Shown here in pieces: positions 26,132 through 34,955 of a stretch of DNA of 64,000 nt (position 1 is the stretch's first letter; each line of letters starts with the position of its first letter). Origin of the DNA: DATBQN01 sp963799925. GTDB taxonomy: Bacteria; Acidobacteriota; Thermoanaerobaculia; Multivoradales; UBA5704. Made by a program: the position numbers and the translations under genes. Where the stretch lies: positions 186,001 to 250,000 of the forward strand of contig CAWCYZ010000004.1 in assembly GCA_963799925.1 (NCBI GenBank). Direction: 5' to 3'. The notes below the pieces were generated by a model. It ran no database searches. It saw only the letters and a list, made by a program, of their open reading frames with translations, and had not been told where the DNA came from.

Positions 26132-29051
26132 TTAATCTTGGTTGGTTGTTGTTCTCTCTAGATTCAGAGCCAACAACTTCTTGAGGATCTGCTCGTCCGA
26201 GAGGTCTGCCGGCCAGCCGTAGGCTCGGAACACAGCCTCGTCGAGCTTCGCGTGCGCGTGGGCCAGCCAGGTGGGGCGTTCGTTGTAGAGGTTGGTAAAG
26301 ATGCGCTTGGCGAGCAGCTTCGCGGAGTCCTCGTCTCGCGCTACCGTCCTCGGCCAACGCACGGTGCCGATCCCCCAGCGTCAGGCGCGACCACGAACCG
26401 CTTCCAGGGGCCGTCGACCGAGCCCGTAAGAACGTAATGCTTCCTCCCGCGTCGACTCCGGCGGGTTCAGCCAGCGACCTCTCATTTCATCGATCTCGCG
26501 TGCGGTGGCAGCAATTGACTCGTCGACATTCTCTTTTGGGCGGGGGAAAGGAAAGCTTTCGAAGCACGTGGTGGGAGTGTAGCGGAAACCGGGATTCTTT
26601 CTCCCTGAGCCGGGTGCCTTGAGCGAGTGCCCATACCTTCGTGGAGGCGGGGAGCCAGAGGATTCCGAATAGCAGATCGCTCTCAGTAGCGAATGCGATC
26701 ACCGTCTGAGCGGCAAGGACCTCCGTTCCCACCCACACGAAGAGTCGGAACTTCGCCGTCTGGCAGAGACCTGCGTACCGGCCAAGTGGTCGGAGCGCGC
26801 TGCGAAGAGCGTTGTTGACTTCGCCGTGCATCCACCAAAACTCCCTGCGTCGCGGGCGGCGGTTCTTCGAGCCGCTCAGGGAGCACGTGTTCCCTGACGT
26901 GATTGAAGGGCGCTTCAAACAGAGCTGCATCCTTCTGCTCACGGTCACCGAAATCGATGATCCAGATCCTTTCGTCGCGCGCCGTTATCGAGCGGCCAGT
27001 TAGCCACGGCCGCACAACGTCTGAGTTCGGAGGCCGTGTGGGTTCGGCGCCGTAAGCCATTCGAGGGCACTCGATTCAGGCACATCGAATGAAGCAAGTT
27101 CACCGGCCCTTGGAACGAAAGGCACGGGAGTCTTTGCAGACGCCTCGCAGTCGTTGCATCAGCGCCAGAGGTCAGGTCGGCATGGATTTCACTGTCGGCG
27201 CCCATCAAAGGTCCGCTCTTCCTCCCTGCCGTCATCAAATGCGATCATGGAGACGTGAACATTGGCGCCGTCTAGAACCCATTCTATCGCTCTCTGCCCA
27301 GAAGATTCCTCCGCTCTCGATGATCCGCTCGGACACGCGCCGGCTGCTCTGGCCACGTATACCCTGGGTAGCAAGCAAGCCAACTCGTCTCGCATTGCCC
27401 TCGCAAAGCGCCCGTCGCGCTCTCGAACCACCAGCAGCAGAGATCGGCCTGACCCGGCAAATCATCTCCGTATAAGGTGCGTAGATCTTCCACGTACTCG
27501 CCACCCAGCTCACTCCGCATGAATTGGCTGCCAAGGAAGGACGCATCCCGACTGATGAACTCCACCCTCGGCTATTTTGCCTCCTTGTGTTTCGCGGAGT
27601 CAGTCAGATCGAGATCTAATCTTCGGCACTCAAATCCCCACGGCCTGGAGGATTGGCTCTTTCCAGGCCGTGGTGCCGTGCTGCCGCAGCCATTGGAGGT
27701 AACCGATCCACACTGGCCGACCGCGCCAGCTCGTGGGCGTACTGGTTGATCTCGATGCCGTAGACGCCAGGCCCCCCACGCTGACGCGGAGCGGAGCCTG
27801 GAAGCCGCGGTCGAGGGTGAAATCGTAGACTTCGGCCTCCAGGTCCTTCAGCTTCCGGAAGGCGCTCGCTCCTCCAGATGCGCAGGGAAGTTTCCCGAAC
27901 CGCAGGCCGGGTCTAGCACCGTCACCGATTCGAGGCGGCGCAGGAAGCGATCGAGAAATATCGAGCCTTCAAGGCGGGCCTTCTTCTCCTGCCGCTTGGT
28001 GAGCGCTTGGGCCGGCTGGAGGAGCCGATCGACCTGGGCCTTGGTCTCTCCGACTCGCGCCGCAGCGGCGTCATCACTACCGGCTCGACCAGAGTCTCGA
28101 TGTCTTCCCGCCGCGTAGATCGAGCTGCGAGCGCTTGTCCGGGTCGAGCTCGCGTTCGAAGAGAGTCCCGAAGATCGAGGGGTCGATGGCACTCCAGTCC
28201 AGCCGCGCACCCTGCCACAAGAGCTCCAGCTCCTCTGCCGTCAGCGCGAGCGAATCGGAGTCATCGTAGAGGTGGCCGTTGAAGTACGGGATGCGGTCGA
28301 CTCCGAAGTAGCCGCCCTTGGCCATCTTGGCGAAAAAGATCCGCCGAGAGGAGATAAACAGTTCGGCTTTGCCGCGCTACTGCTCGAGGGCTTCGAGGCG
28401 ATTTCGCTTGGCAGGATGCCAACGTCCTCGGCAAAGAGGATAAGATCATCCGGTCAGGAACCGGGCCACTCGGCGTGCGGCTCTACCCCGCGCTTGCGCA
28501 GCGACAGCGCTACAGCTCCCCGAACGCCTTGGCGGCGTCGGCGGTGATCACCTTGCCGAGCGCGACCGGTGAGCTTTCCGGCTTGATAGTAGACCGCAGC
28601 GGAAGTACTGAGCTTCTCCGGCTGGAGTAGATCTTCCAACTTGACGATGTGTGCACCACGTGCGGGCTGTCTGGGCGAAGCTGGTGTGGATCTCGAACCG
28701 GTCGGCGTCCGCTGACCACCAGCAGCGGCGCGTCGCTCCTTGAGGGCCGCACGGTAGGTGTCGAGCTGCCTCCACGCCGCCCTCAAGATTCTTGTGTTTG
28801 CCCTTGTATTCCCAGGCGAAGAATCCCTTCTTCCAGACATCGGCGAAGCCGTCGCTTGCCGTCCCGCTTCTCGACCCCTAGAACTGAACGCGGACCCACT
28901 CCCCCTTGGGATCCAGATCGGCAGGCTTCGTGGCCGAGCAACTCGCAGAGATCGAGGAATCTTGCCGCGCGACCGAGCGTTCCTTCTGCTCGACCTTCTT
29001 CCACTTCTGGACGAATTCCTTCGAGTCATCGGAGGCGGTCGCCGCGGGCAT
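26132..29051 (-). pseudogene. MmeI-like (type IIL/IIG) DNA methyltransferase-restriction protein, many frameshifts
   Basis: Almost every landmark of the family is present in order but spread over all three frames. They are the N-terminal segment DDSKEFVQKWKKVEQKERS; FLDLCELLGHE; the DPSIFGTLFERELDPDKRSQ spacer motif; methyltransferase motif I DPACGSGNF (27887-27913); LYGDDLPGQADLCCWWFE; VLDGANVHVSMIAFDDG; target-recognition region LFVWVGTEVLAAQTVIAF; and C-terminal NLYNERPTWLAHAHAKLDEA. The size (~2.9 kb) fits a ~950-residue enzyme. At least eight indels interrupt it. Whether inactive in the organism or poorly sequenced cannot be decided; both domains of this defence enzyme would be affected. 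Confidence 0.85.
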
Positions 29052-29141
29052 GGGACCGAACGAGCAGCCCGCGGTGAAAGTGGTTGCTAAGCACTCCGGG
29101 AGGCTGCGACATTCTGGGATCCGGAGGGTACCAGCGTGGCG

Positions 29142-29609
29142 ATGGGCAAGAAGGGCGGCGGGCGAGCCGATCACCGCGCTCAGCAGGTCGCGCAGTACGT
29201 CTGGCTGCGGTACAGCGTCCAAGACCAGGAGGTCGTCGGTGTCCTCTTGGTCGACGCGCGATGCCGCCTGATCGCCGAGCGAGCGGTCTACCGCGGCACC
29301 TTCAACCGGACCGCGGTCGAGCCACGAGAGATCCTCAAGGAAGCGCTCCTCAGGGGAGCGGCCGGCGTGATCGTCTTCCACACCCGGCCGAGCGGAGATC
29401 CAACGCCCGGTGTCGAGGATCGCGCCTTCCTGCGCCGCATGTGCGGCCGGCGAGTAGTGGGAGTCGAGGTGATCGACCATCTGATCATCGGCGGCACCCA
29501 GAGCTGGCGTCTCTCAGGAAGCGGAAATGGTATCTCCGGGGCTCGATGGCTTGACCACTCGGGGCCAACGCTCGGTACTCACCACCTCCCACACCAGAGA
29601 GGACCATGA
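29142..29609 (+). CDS. RadC-like JAB-domain protein with altered metal motif
   Basis: A RadC/MPN+ (JAB) domain protein of ~155 residues. EVVGVLLVDARCRLIAE, then EPREILKEALLRGAAGVIVFH, then the motif HTRPSGDPTPGVED and VEVIDHLIIGG follow the family pattern. Canonical RadC has HxHPSGD; here the second zinc-binding His is Arg, so the metal site is probably not functional unless the sequence is wrong. The usual N-terminal helix-hairpin-helix half is absent and the C-terminus runs into unrelated residues, suggesting truncation. RadC-like proteins are common cargo of mobile islands. Divergent from the MmeI-like remnant. Confidence 0.7.
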   Translation: MGKKGGGRADHRAQQVAQYVWLRYSVQDQEVVGVLLVDARCRLIAERAVYRGTFNRTAVEPREILKEALLRGAAGVIVFHTRPSGDPTPGVEDRAFLRRMCGRRVVGVEVIDHLIIGGTQSWRLSGSGNGISGARWLDHSGPTLGTHHLPHQRGP

Positions 29610-29740
29610 TGTCCTAGGTTGAGGGCGCCCTCCCGGAGCGCTGCACCCGTCTCCGCTCTTCTCCCCTGTGCTCCGCCTCCGGCGCTCGAGCGAGAAGCCA
29701 CTGTCATATGAAGGGTACAGTTCGTTCGAGCCGGTTCTGA

Positions 29741-30060
29741 CTGGATTTCCCGCCGGGTGTAGCCGACTTCGGGTGATCGCCAGAATTCTGAGTCCGTCGT
29801 CTCACGGCGTTGCGACCCCGCGTCCGTTGACGACATGTCCGTATAGGGAGAAGGGCCGGGAGTCTTGAGCTGGTTTCGCCGAGATCGGGCGGCGCCTCAG
29901 GGCTGTCTACAGGGTGCGCTTTGAGCAGGCGGTCTATGTCCTGCATTGCTTCCAGAAGAAGTCGCCCTCGGGTGTCCGCACGGCTCCAGCAGGACGTCGA
30001 CCTGATCCATGAGCGCCTGAGAACGGCACAAAGGGACTACGAGGTGCGCTATGCGAGCAA
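29741..30060 (+). pseudogene. HigB/Gp49-like toxin remnant
   Basis: RAVYRVRFEQAVYVLHCFQKKSPSG (29911-29984) is the conserved core of Gp49/HigB-type RNase toxins. In a second frame DVDLIHERLRTAQRDYE is the C-terminal helix. Upstream only short hints of the N-terminal half are left, in several frames. It precedes a HigA-like antitoxin gene, the order usual for this toxin-antitoxin class. Almost certainly inactive as read. Confidence 0.6.
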
Positions 30061-30395
30061 GAAAAAGACTGAGACCGAAGGGGTCGATGCGGGGAGTGGG
30101 GACGTGCTTGTAGATCTTGGCTTCCCGGACGCCGACGAGCGGAGGCTCCGCGTGCAGCTCGCGATGCGGCTCAACGAGCTGGTCGCGGCGAGCCGTTTGA
30201 CGCAGGCCCGTGCGGCGGAGCTGTTCGGCATTCCGCAGCCGCACGTCTCGGAGCTCTAAGCACTACAAGCTGAGCCGGTTCTCCTCGGAGCGGCTGCTTC
30301 GCTTCGTCACCCTGCTCGACCGCGATGTCGAGATCATCATCCGGCCGAAGGCCGAGGGGCATGCGTCGGGAGTCGTCTCGGTGTCCGTCGCCTGA
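30044..30395 (+). pseudogene. HigA-like XRE antitoxin, one frameshift
   Basis: VLVDLGFPDADERRLRVQLA followed by the helix-turn-helix LTQARAAELFGIPQPHVSEL is the HigA2/HTH_37-type antitoxin. At about 30256 an extra base gives a stop; in the next frame the protein continues YKLSRFSSERLLRFVTLLD and DVEIIIRPK to the stop at 30395. The frame is also open 5' into the toxin's C-terminal helix, so as sequenced toxin tail and antitoxin are one frame. GTG 30044 is a plausible start (AAGGGA upstream). Partner of the HigB remnant. Confidence 0.65.
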
Positions 30396-30558
30396 GGTGC
30401 CGGTCGCGGGTAAAAAGGAGCCCGAGCTGTGCCGGTGAGGAAGGTCGAGGCGACGCCGGACCCGAACCGGCGCTCTGCCCGAAGTCTACTTTCCTGTCAC
30501 GCGCCGTCGAATTATCGCACTATCTTTAGTATGGTGTTTTCCTTTGGAAAGGAGGCCG

Positions 30559-32066
30559 TTGTGGAGACTCCCGGCGCTATCCCCTCCCCCCACCTTCACC
30601 TCGCTGGTCCTTCTCCTGCTCACCACCTTACCCTCGCCCTGTGGTCGACAAGAGCCGGCATCGACGTCGGCACGCCGGATCAGCAGACGGCGGCGCCGCA
30701 CCAGCCGGGACGTGTCCACCCTGCCTGTGCAGTCCGCCTGCTCCGTGGTTCCCAACAAGGAGCTGTTCATCACGTACGTGTTGGTAAGTCGACGACTGCT
30801 ACCGCACGACCTTCGGCCAGTCCTGCACGGCGCCCGTCCAGCCGGCAACGCGGGCGCCTGGACCCTCGCCGGCCTGCTGCCGGGGTGTTCTTGCACCACC
30901 AACAAGACGACCCTCTCGACATTGACGCTCGACTGGCTCCACAACTGGCTGGTCCACGGGTCGATCAATGGCGATCCCGTCCCCAAGCGCCCCCGCATGC
31001 AGACCGCGATCATCGACGATGAGGCTCGCCCAGAGCGGCAACACCGGCCAGCTCGACCTCAAGAAGGCGCCGTTTCGCCTCACCGCGATCGTCGCCCGGC
31101 TCGACCTGCGGCAGCCCAGCCCGCATCCGAGCGGGGGCGAGCTGCGCTTCGTCTTCAACCTGCTCGACCTGAGCCAGAACCCGCCCGCCACCACTCCCTT
31201 CAACCTGATCCTCGAGTACGGGCTCGACGCCGCCAACTGCCAGGACATCTTGAACTGGGCGCAGCAGTTCCATGCCCTGGGCCTCGCCTCGGCCTTCGGC
31301 GACAACTACAACGGGGCCCGGAGACGATTACCGACAAGGTGACGGCCATCGGCGCCTCGCCCCTCAAGCCCAACGGCAACACCCGCGTGGCCATCGACCA
31401 GATCCGCACCAATGAATACTTCATCGCGCCGGCGGGGGCCCCTCGGCGAGCTGCGCGAGTTCCATACCGGGGACTCCAGCACCGGGTACGGCCTGATCCA
31501 GACGACGGTGGCGGAGACGCCCGCCTTCAGCACCAACCGAACACCCAGCCCATCGCCGATTTCATCGTCCAAAACGCCGTGAACCACTGACCCGCCGCCT
31601 CCCGGACCTCCCGCCTACACGGCTGCCGCTCACCTTCGAGGGCAATCCCTTCGCGGGCGGCGCCGCGCCTCATCCCGGAGCGCCGGGAAACCCGGCCCGA
31701 CCCAACGTCGTCTGGGACGGACCGCCGCCGGCGTGCTCGAACGCGAACTTCCCGACCACCGCTGACAAGCAGGCGAGTGCTTCTCCTCAACACCTGCCAG
31801 GGCTGCCACGGCAAGGAAACCGGCATCGGCCAGCCGGCCAATCTTGGCAACCCCTTCGTACAGGCGAGCCAGCGCGACTCGAACGTGGAAGCGACACTCT
31901 CGGTCTTCTTGACCGGCAGCACGGTGACCGACATCTGCGGTCTGACCCACCAGTTCGGCGACCGCAACCGCCGCCGGGTGGACCTGTGCCAGCTCCTCAA
32001 CAAGACCTGCCAGCAGGTCGATGCCGAGCCGGTGATCAGCTTCACGTCGAGCCATAGGCGCGCTGA
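30559..32066 (+). pseudogene. Large exported protein with a CxxCH motif, several frameshifts
   Basis: A TTG at 30559 after GGAAAGGAGG begins a signal-like sequence (LVLLLLTTLPSPCG). Then, in alternating frames, come LDWLHNWLVHGSINGDPVP, KKAPFRLTAIVARLDLRQ, GGELRFVFNLLDLSQNPP, FNLILEYGLDAANCQDIL, TDKVTAIGASPLKPNGN, IDQIRTNEYFIAP and finally LNTCQGCHGKETG and SVFLTGSTVTDIC. I recognise this order from a secreted protein family of Acidobacteriota and Myxococcota without assigned function. The CQGCH could bind haem c or a metal. At least four indels break it; the 3' end (about 32066) is approximate. Confidence 0.6.
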
Positions 32067-32144
32067 ACCTCGCCCGGCGCTGGGAAGCGGTCACGAAGCC
32101 GGAGCGGCTGTGCGGCAAGTGGGTAGCGGAGCGACGTGCGCGGT

Positions 32145-32277
32145 CTACACCTCGCGCACGGGCCCCGGGTACTGGGCCAACTGCGCGTCGGTGGTGAGGA
32201 GGGTGATGCCCTCGCCGAGGGCCTGGGCCAGCAGCAGGCGGTCGAAGGGATCTTTGGTGCAGGGGCAGGAGCTTCAC
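32145..32277 (-). pseudogene. VapC-type PIN toxin with its middle deleted
   Basis: The GTG at 32277 starts VKLLP, the usual first residues of a PIN toxin. Sequence then jumps, with a frame change, to the C-terminal part KDPFDRLLLAQALGEGITLL and TTDAQLAQYP. About 80 central residues, including the first active-site aspartates, are missing. It overlaps the antitoxin remnant as GTGA. It cannot be active. Confidence 0.65.
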
Positions 32278-32384
32278 GCTCCGCTCCCGAACAGGGCCGC
32301 GATCTCGGCCTCGCCCATGCGGTTGAAATCCTCGGGCAGGCGGCTGGCAGGAAAACCCGCGAAATCGCCTGCCGGAGCACCCAT
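32274..32384 (-). pseudogene. Antitoxin C-terminal remnant (VapB/Phd-like)
   Basis: 36 codons ending LPEDFNRMGEAEIAALFGSG, the toxin-wrapping tail seen in antitoxins of PIN toxins. The DNA-binding N-terminal half is missing; the start of the cysteine-rich peptide gene lies 70 bp away in the opposite direction. Overlaps the deleted toxin by 4 bp (GTGA). Confidence 0.6.
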
Positions 32385-32456
32385 GTAGATAGACGGTCCA
32401 CCGGCCGTCCGCGCGCCGCATCTTCCGGCGGCGCGCTCCTTCTGAGGAGGCGATCC

Positions 32457-32807
32457 ATGTCGAAGAGCCCGCTCCTCCGTACCGCCGCCGTCTTCCTGTT
32501 GGCCGGAGCCTGCTACGCCGGCCTCGCCCAGGCCGCGGCACCGGCGGTCCCCTCCACCCCGGCCGCGCCGAGCACCTGCTCGACGCCGGACTTCCTGCTG
32601 GCGCCGCTCTTGGGCGCGGTGCCGGCCCAGACCTCGCCCGAGGTCTGCGGCTGCGGCGACGCGGTCTGCAAAGGCGTCTCCCCGCTGGGCTCGTGCGGCG
32701 GGCCCGTCCGGGTTTGCGTGGCGGTCGGCTACTGCCCGACCGTGGGAGGCGGAGGCATGAGCGTGGTGACGAGGAACTGCGCCTGCGTCACCAAAGATCC
32801 GCCGTGA
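32457..32807 (+). CDS. Small cysteine-rich exported peptide
   Basis: The 116-residue precursor starts at ATG 32457 after GAGGAGG. Signal peptide residues 1-27 (cut after AQA). The mature part has a proline/alanine stretch, the motif PSTCSTPDFLLAPLLGA and then eight further cysteines (64, 66, 71, 80, 87, 93, 108, 110), nine in all. Closely spaced pairs (VCGCG, NCAC) suggest disulfides or metal binding after export. The C-terminus is VTKDPP. A deleted paralogue with the same two end motifs is at 22072-22290, so this is a small gene family of this genome. Divergent from a toxin-antitoxin remnant. Function unknown. Confidence 0.7.
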   Translation: MSKSPLLRTAAVFLLAGACYAGLAQAAAPAVPSTPAAPSTCSTPDFLLAPLLGAVPAQTSPEVCGCGDAVCKGVSPLGSCGGPVRVCVAVGYCPTVGGGGMSVVTRNCACVTKDPP

Positions 32808-32822
32808 TCGGCCGGCCCTGAG

Positions 32823-32858
32823 GGGCGCGCGGTCCGGGGGACCGCGGGCTGCGCGCCC
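32823..32858. terminator. Hairpin after the cysteine-rich peptide gene
   Basis: GGGCGCGC-GGTCC pairs with GGACC and GCGCGCCC with a 7-nt bulge, starting 15 bp after the stop codon. Comparable in position and in its GCGCGC core to the hairpin behind the paralogous fragment at 22026-22057. Confidence 0.6.
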
Positions 32859-32889
32859 GGCGACGGGATTCCTCGGCGAGCCGAGGGGG

Positions 32890-33084
32890 TCAGCCCGGCT
32901 GTTGCTCGCGGAGCAGCCGCAGCCCGTCGTGCAGCGGGATGAGGTTCGCCCGCTCGTCATAGAAGCGCATCTTCTGGCGCAGGATGAGCCGGATCCGCTC
33001 GACCAGCGGCAGGGCGAAGAACTCGGGGAGCGACATCGGGACGTAGCCCTGGCCTTGATCGATGTCGAGCTGGCTCAATTTCAT
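32890..33084 (-). CDS. Small protein downstream of a sensor-domain gene, unrecognised
   Basis: The 64-residue frame from ATG 33084 begins MKLSQLDIDQGQGYVPMSLP and is rich in charged helices (LVERIRLILRQKMRFYDERAN); no membrane segment. It lies 20 bp after the sensor-like membrane gene on the same strand, probably last in the redB operon. It could be a partner of the membrane protein. No family recognised. Confidence 0.5.
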   Translation of the reverse strand: MKLSQLDIDQGQGYVPMSLPEFFALPLVERIRLILRQKMRFYDERANLIPLHDGLRLLREQQPG

Positions 33085-33104
33085 GCCCCGGGCTCTCCGG
33101 TCTC

Positions 33105-33815
33105 TTAGCGCCGGGCTTCCGCCAGCGCCATCTCCAGGGCGAAGGTCTTCAGCTCGTCGCTCTGCTGCAGCACCTCGACCTCGGCCTGGCGGCGGGCGCC
33201 CCGCCACATGTCCTCGATGCCGTGGCGGCAGGCGATGAGGAGGAAGACGTCCTCGAACGCCACCCAGAAGCCGTGCTCGAGGAAACGCCACCACTCGGGG
33301 TTGGCGATGCCGTAGACCGACTCCGGCCAGAGCACTCCGCGCGTCAGGTGGTCGACCACCACGACGGCCGAGGCCGTCCCGAGGACCCGCCAGTCGAGGT
33401 AGAAGGCGAGGAAGGCGAGCGAGCCGAAGACGTGGAAGTGGGTTTCGATGCGGCCGCCGGTCAGGTGGATGAGCAGCGCCGACCAGAGCATCTGCGACAC
33501 GGCGATGACCTGGCGCGTCACCACCCAGCCCGGCCGGCGCCAGGCGAGGAGCATGGGGAAGAGACTCAAGGCGCCGCCCAGGAAGACGGCGATGTAGACG
33601 TGCAGGTGGATCGTCCGCTGCCTGCCCTCCCAGCCGTAGGGGGAGTAGAGGATGGCGATGAGGACGCCGAACGCCCACTGCCCGCCCATCAGGCCGAGGA
33701 ACATGCGGTCGACACGCTGCAGCACGCGCTGGCGCTGCTCCGTGTAGAGCGCCCGCGCCCGCGCCGCGATCTGCAGCACGCGCGCGGCTCCGTCGTCGAG
33801 GTCCAGTGCGTTCAT
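33105..33815 (-). CDS. Multi-pass sensor membrane domain without a kinase
   Basis: A 236-residue protein with about six hydrophobic helices, including LMGGQWAFGVLIAILYSPYGW and HLHVYIAVFLGGALSLFP. The motif LLIHLTGGRIETHFHVFGSLAFLAFY is typical of the membrane sensor part of certain histidine kinases and methyl-accepting proteins. It ends about 50 residues after the last helix in a coiled-coil-like segment (LQQSDELKTFALEMALAEARR), exactly where a histidine-kinase dimerisation helix would follow, but no kinase domain is present. Starts 1 bp after the redB stop, so translation is coupled. The histidines in the membrane motif may bind metal or haem. Confidence 0.65.
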   Translation of the reverse strand: MNALDLDDGAARVLQIAARARALYTEQRQRVLQRVDRMFLGLMGGQWAFGVLIAILYSPYGWEGRQRTIHLHVYIAVFLGGALSLFPMLLAWRRPGWVVTRQVIAVSQMLWSALLIHLTGGRIETHFHVFGSLAFLAFYLDWRVLGTASAVVVVDHLTRGVLWPESVYGIANPEWWRFLEHGFWVAFEDVFLLIACRHGIEDMWRGARRQAEVEVLQQSDELKTFALEMALAEARR

Positions 33816-33816
33816 C

Positions 33817-34431
33817 TCATACCCCTTTGCCCTCCGGCCGGGGGGCCGTGCCGAGCGCGCAGCCGAACACCCGGCTGGTGGCGGCGTCGGCTCTGCCGGT
33901 GGTCACCAGCGAGACGATCCGCTCCTGACCCGCGCTGTCGCCGAGGTGCCCGCGGACCGGCGTGATGCCGCCGCTGAAGAGCAGGCGGCCATCGCGGCCA
34001 TAGAGCAGGACCTGGCCGGAGGTCCGCGCGCCGAAGCGCGCCGCCTCGACGCCTCCGGGGTCCGTCCACACCGTGACCTCCGGGATGCGCTGCGCCGTGC
34101 GCCAGGTGTCGGTCCTCTCCCAGCCCTCGGCCATGCCCGCGGGCCGCACGAACACCACGCGAGCCGCCACGCGGCCGCGGAGGCGCCGCATCAGGACTGA
34201 GAGCTCCGCCAGGCTGGCGCGCGTGCAGGTGCAGTGCGGGTGCGCCAGGAGCACCAGCGTCGGGCGCGCCGGGTCGCGCGGCAGGCGGCTCGCCGCCGGC
34301 CAGAGGCGGCGCTCGGCGGCGCGCTCGCCCGGCGTCGACTGATACGACCAGAGCACCCGCGCGCCGGCGCCGAGCGCCGCGAGCCACAAGGCGCCGAGGA
34401 CCGCCCAAAGCCATCGTTCGCGCGTCCGCAT
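33817..34431 (-). CDS. RedB-like thioredoxin-fold protein
   Basis: A 204-residue protein: one N-terminal membrane helix (about 8-28), then a periplasmic thioredoxin-like domain. TLVLLAHPHCTCTRASLAEL carries a CTC pair at the position of the thioredoxin CxxC, which suggests a modified redox or metal site. It resembles the RedB proteins known from myxobacteria. ATG 34431 is used; a longer frame upstream runs through AT-rich non-coding sequence. First gene of an operon with a sensor membrane domain and a 64-residue protein. Likely role: redox or metal signalling across the membrane (inference). Confidence 0.65.
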   Translation of the reverse strand: MRTRERWLWAVLGALWLAALGAGARVLWSYQSTPGERAAERRLWPAASRLPRDPARPTLVLLAHPHCTCTRASLAELSVLMRRLRGRVAARVVFVRPAGMAEGWERTDTWRTAQRIPEVTVWTDPGGVEAARFGARTSGQVLLYGRDGRLLFSGGITPVRGHLGDSAGQERIVSLVTTGRADAATSRVFGCALGTAPRPEGKGV

Positions 34432-34670
34432 CGGTTGCACCGCCGCGTCGAGGTCGCTAATTTTTTCCGACGATGGCGGCGATAGTACCCAGCGAGGCCG
34501 CACGAGTAAAGGGGCTCGATGCTTTAAAATCTTAACTTTAACTAGGGCAATCCAGATCTTCGCAGTCTTGCAAGGCCGCGTCCGATCCGAGCGATCACCC
34601 TGCCCGGCAGGCGTTCGCTCGCAGCGGACCCAACGAACCCCACTACCCAAATCCTGGGGCGGTCAACCCG

Positions 34671-34698
34671 GTGCTACACTGATCCCGTGCTACACGGG
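34671..34698 (+). promoter_or_regulatory. Repeat/palindrome before the vapBC operon
   Basis: GTGCTACAC occurs twice (34671-34679 and 34687-34695). The second copy lies inside a palindrome CCCGTG-CTA-CACGGG (34684-34698). TGCTACACT at 34672-34680 could also serve as an extended -10. The layout suits an autoregulatory operator bound by the antitoxin. Confidence 0.5.
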
Positions 34699-34724
34699 TA
34701 GGGTACGAGAGAGGAAGAAACGGC

Positions 34725-34955
34725 ATGGCCAACCTGACGATCACCATCGACGACGAGGTCTTGCGCCGGGCGCGGGTACGGGCCACCGAGCAATCCACGT
34801 CGGTCAACAGCGTTTTGCGCCATTACCTCGAGTCCTACGCTGCCACGGGAACGACCTGGGAGCAGGCGACGAGCGCGATTCTGCGCCTCGCCGCGCAGGC
34901 CCGAGCCGGGCGGGGAGACCGGCGTTGGACGCGAGACGAGCTGCATGAGCGCTAG
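34725..34955 (+). CDS. Ribbon-helix-helix antitoxin (VapB-like)
   Basis: A 76-residue antitoxin: an N-terminal ribbon-helix-helix DNA-binding fold (MANLTITIDDEVLRRARVRA ... VNSVLRHYLESYA), then a charged flexible tail (RRWTRDELHER) for toxin binding. ATG 34725 follows AGAGGAAGAAACGGC. Overlaps the toxin start by 11 bp, the usual arrangement for co-translation. The palindromic repeat at 34671-34698 is its probable operator. The pair looks intact, in contrast to the two broken toxin-antitoxin loci to its left. Confidence 0.8.
   Translation: MANLTITIDDEVLRRARVRATEQSTSVNSVLRHYLESYAATGTTWEQATSAILRLAAQARAGRGDRRWTRDELHER

Noticed and set aside
31780..32066. Separate small cytochrome c gene (CQGCH)
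   Set aside because: The CxxCH segment continues the order of a larger exported protein family and has no signal peptide or start of its own.
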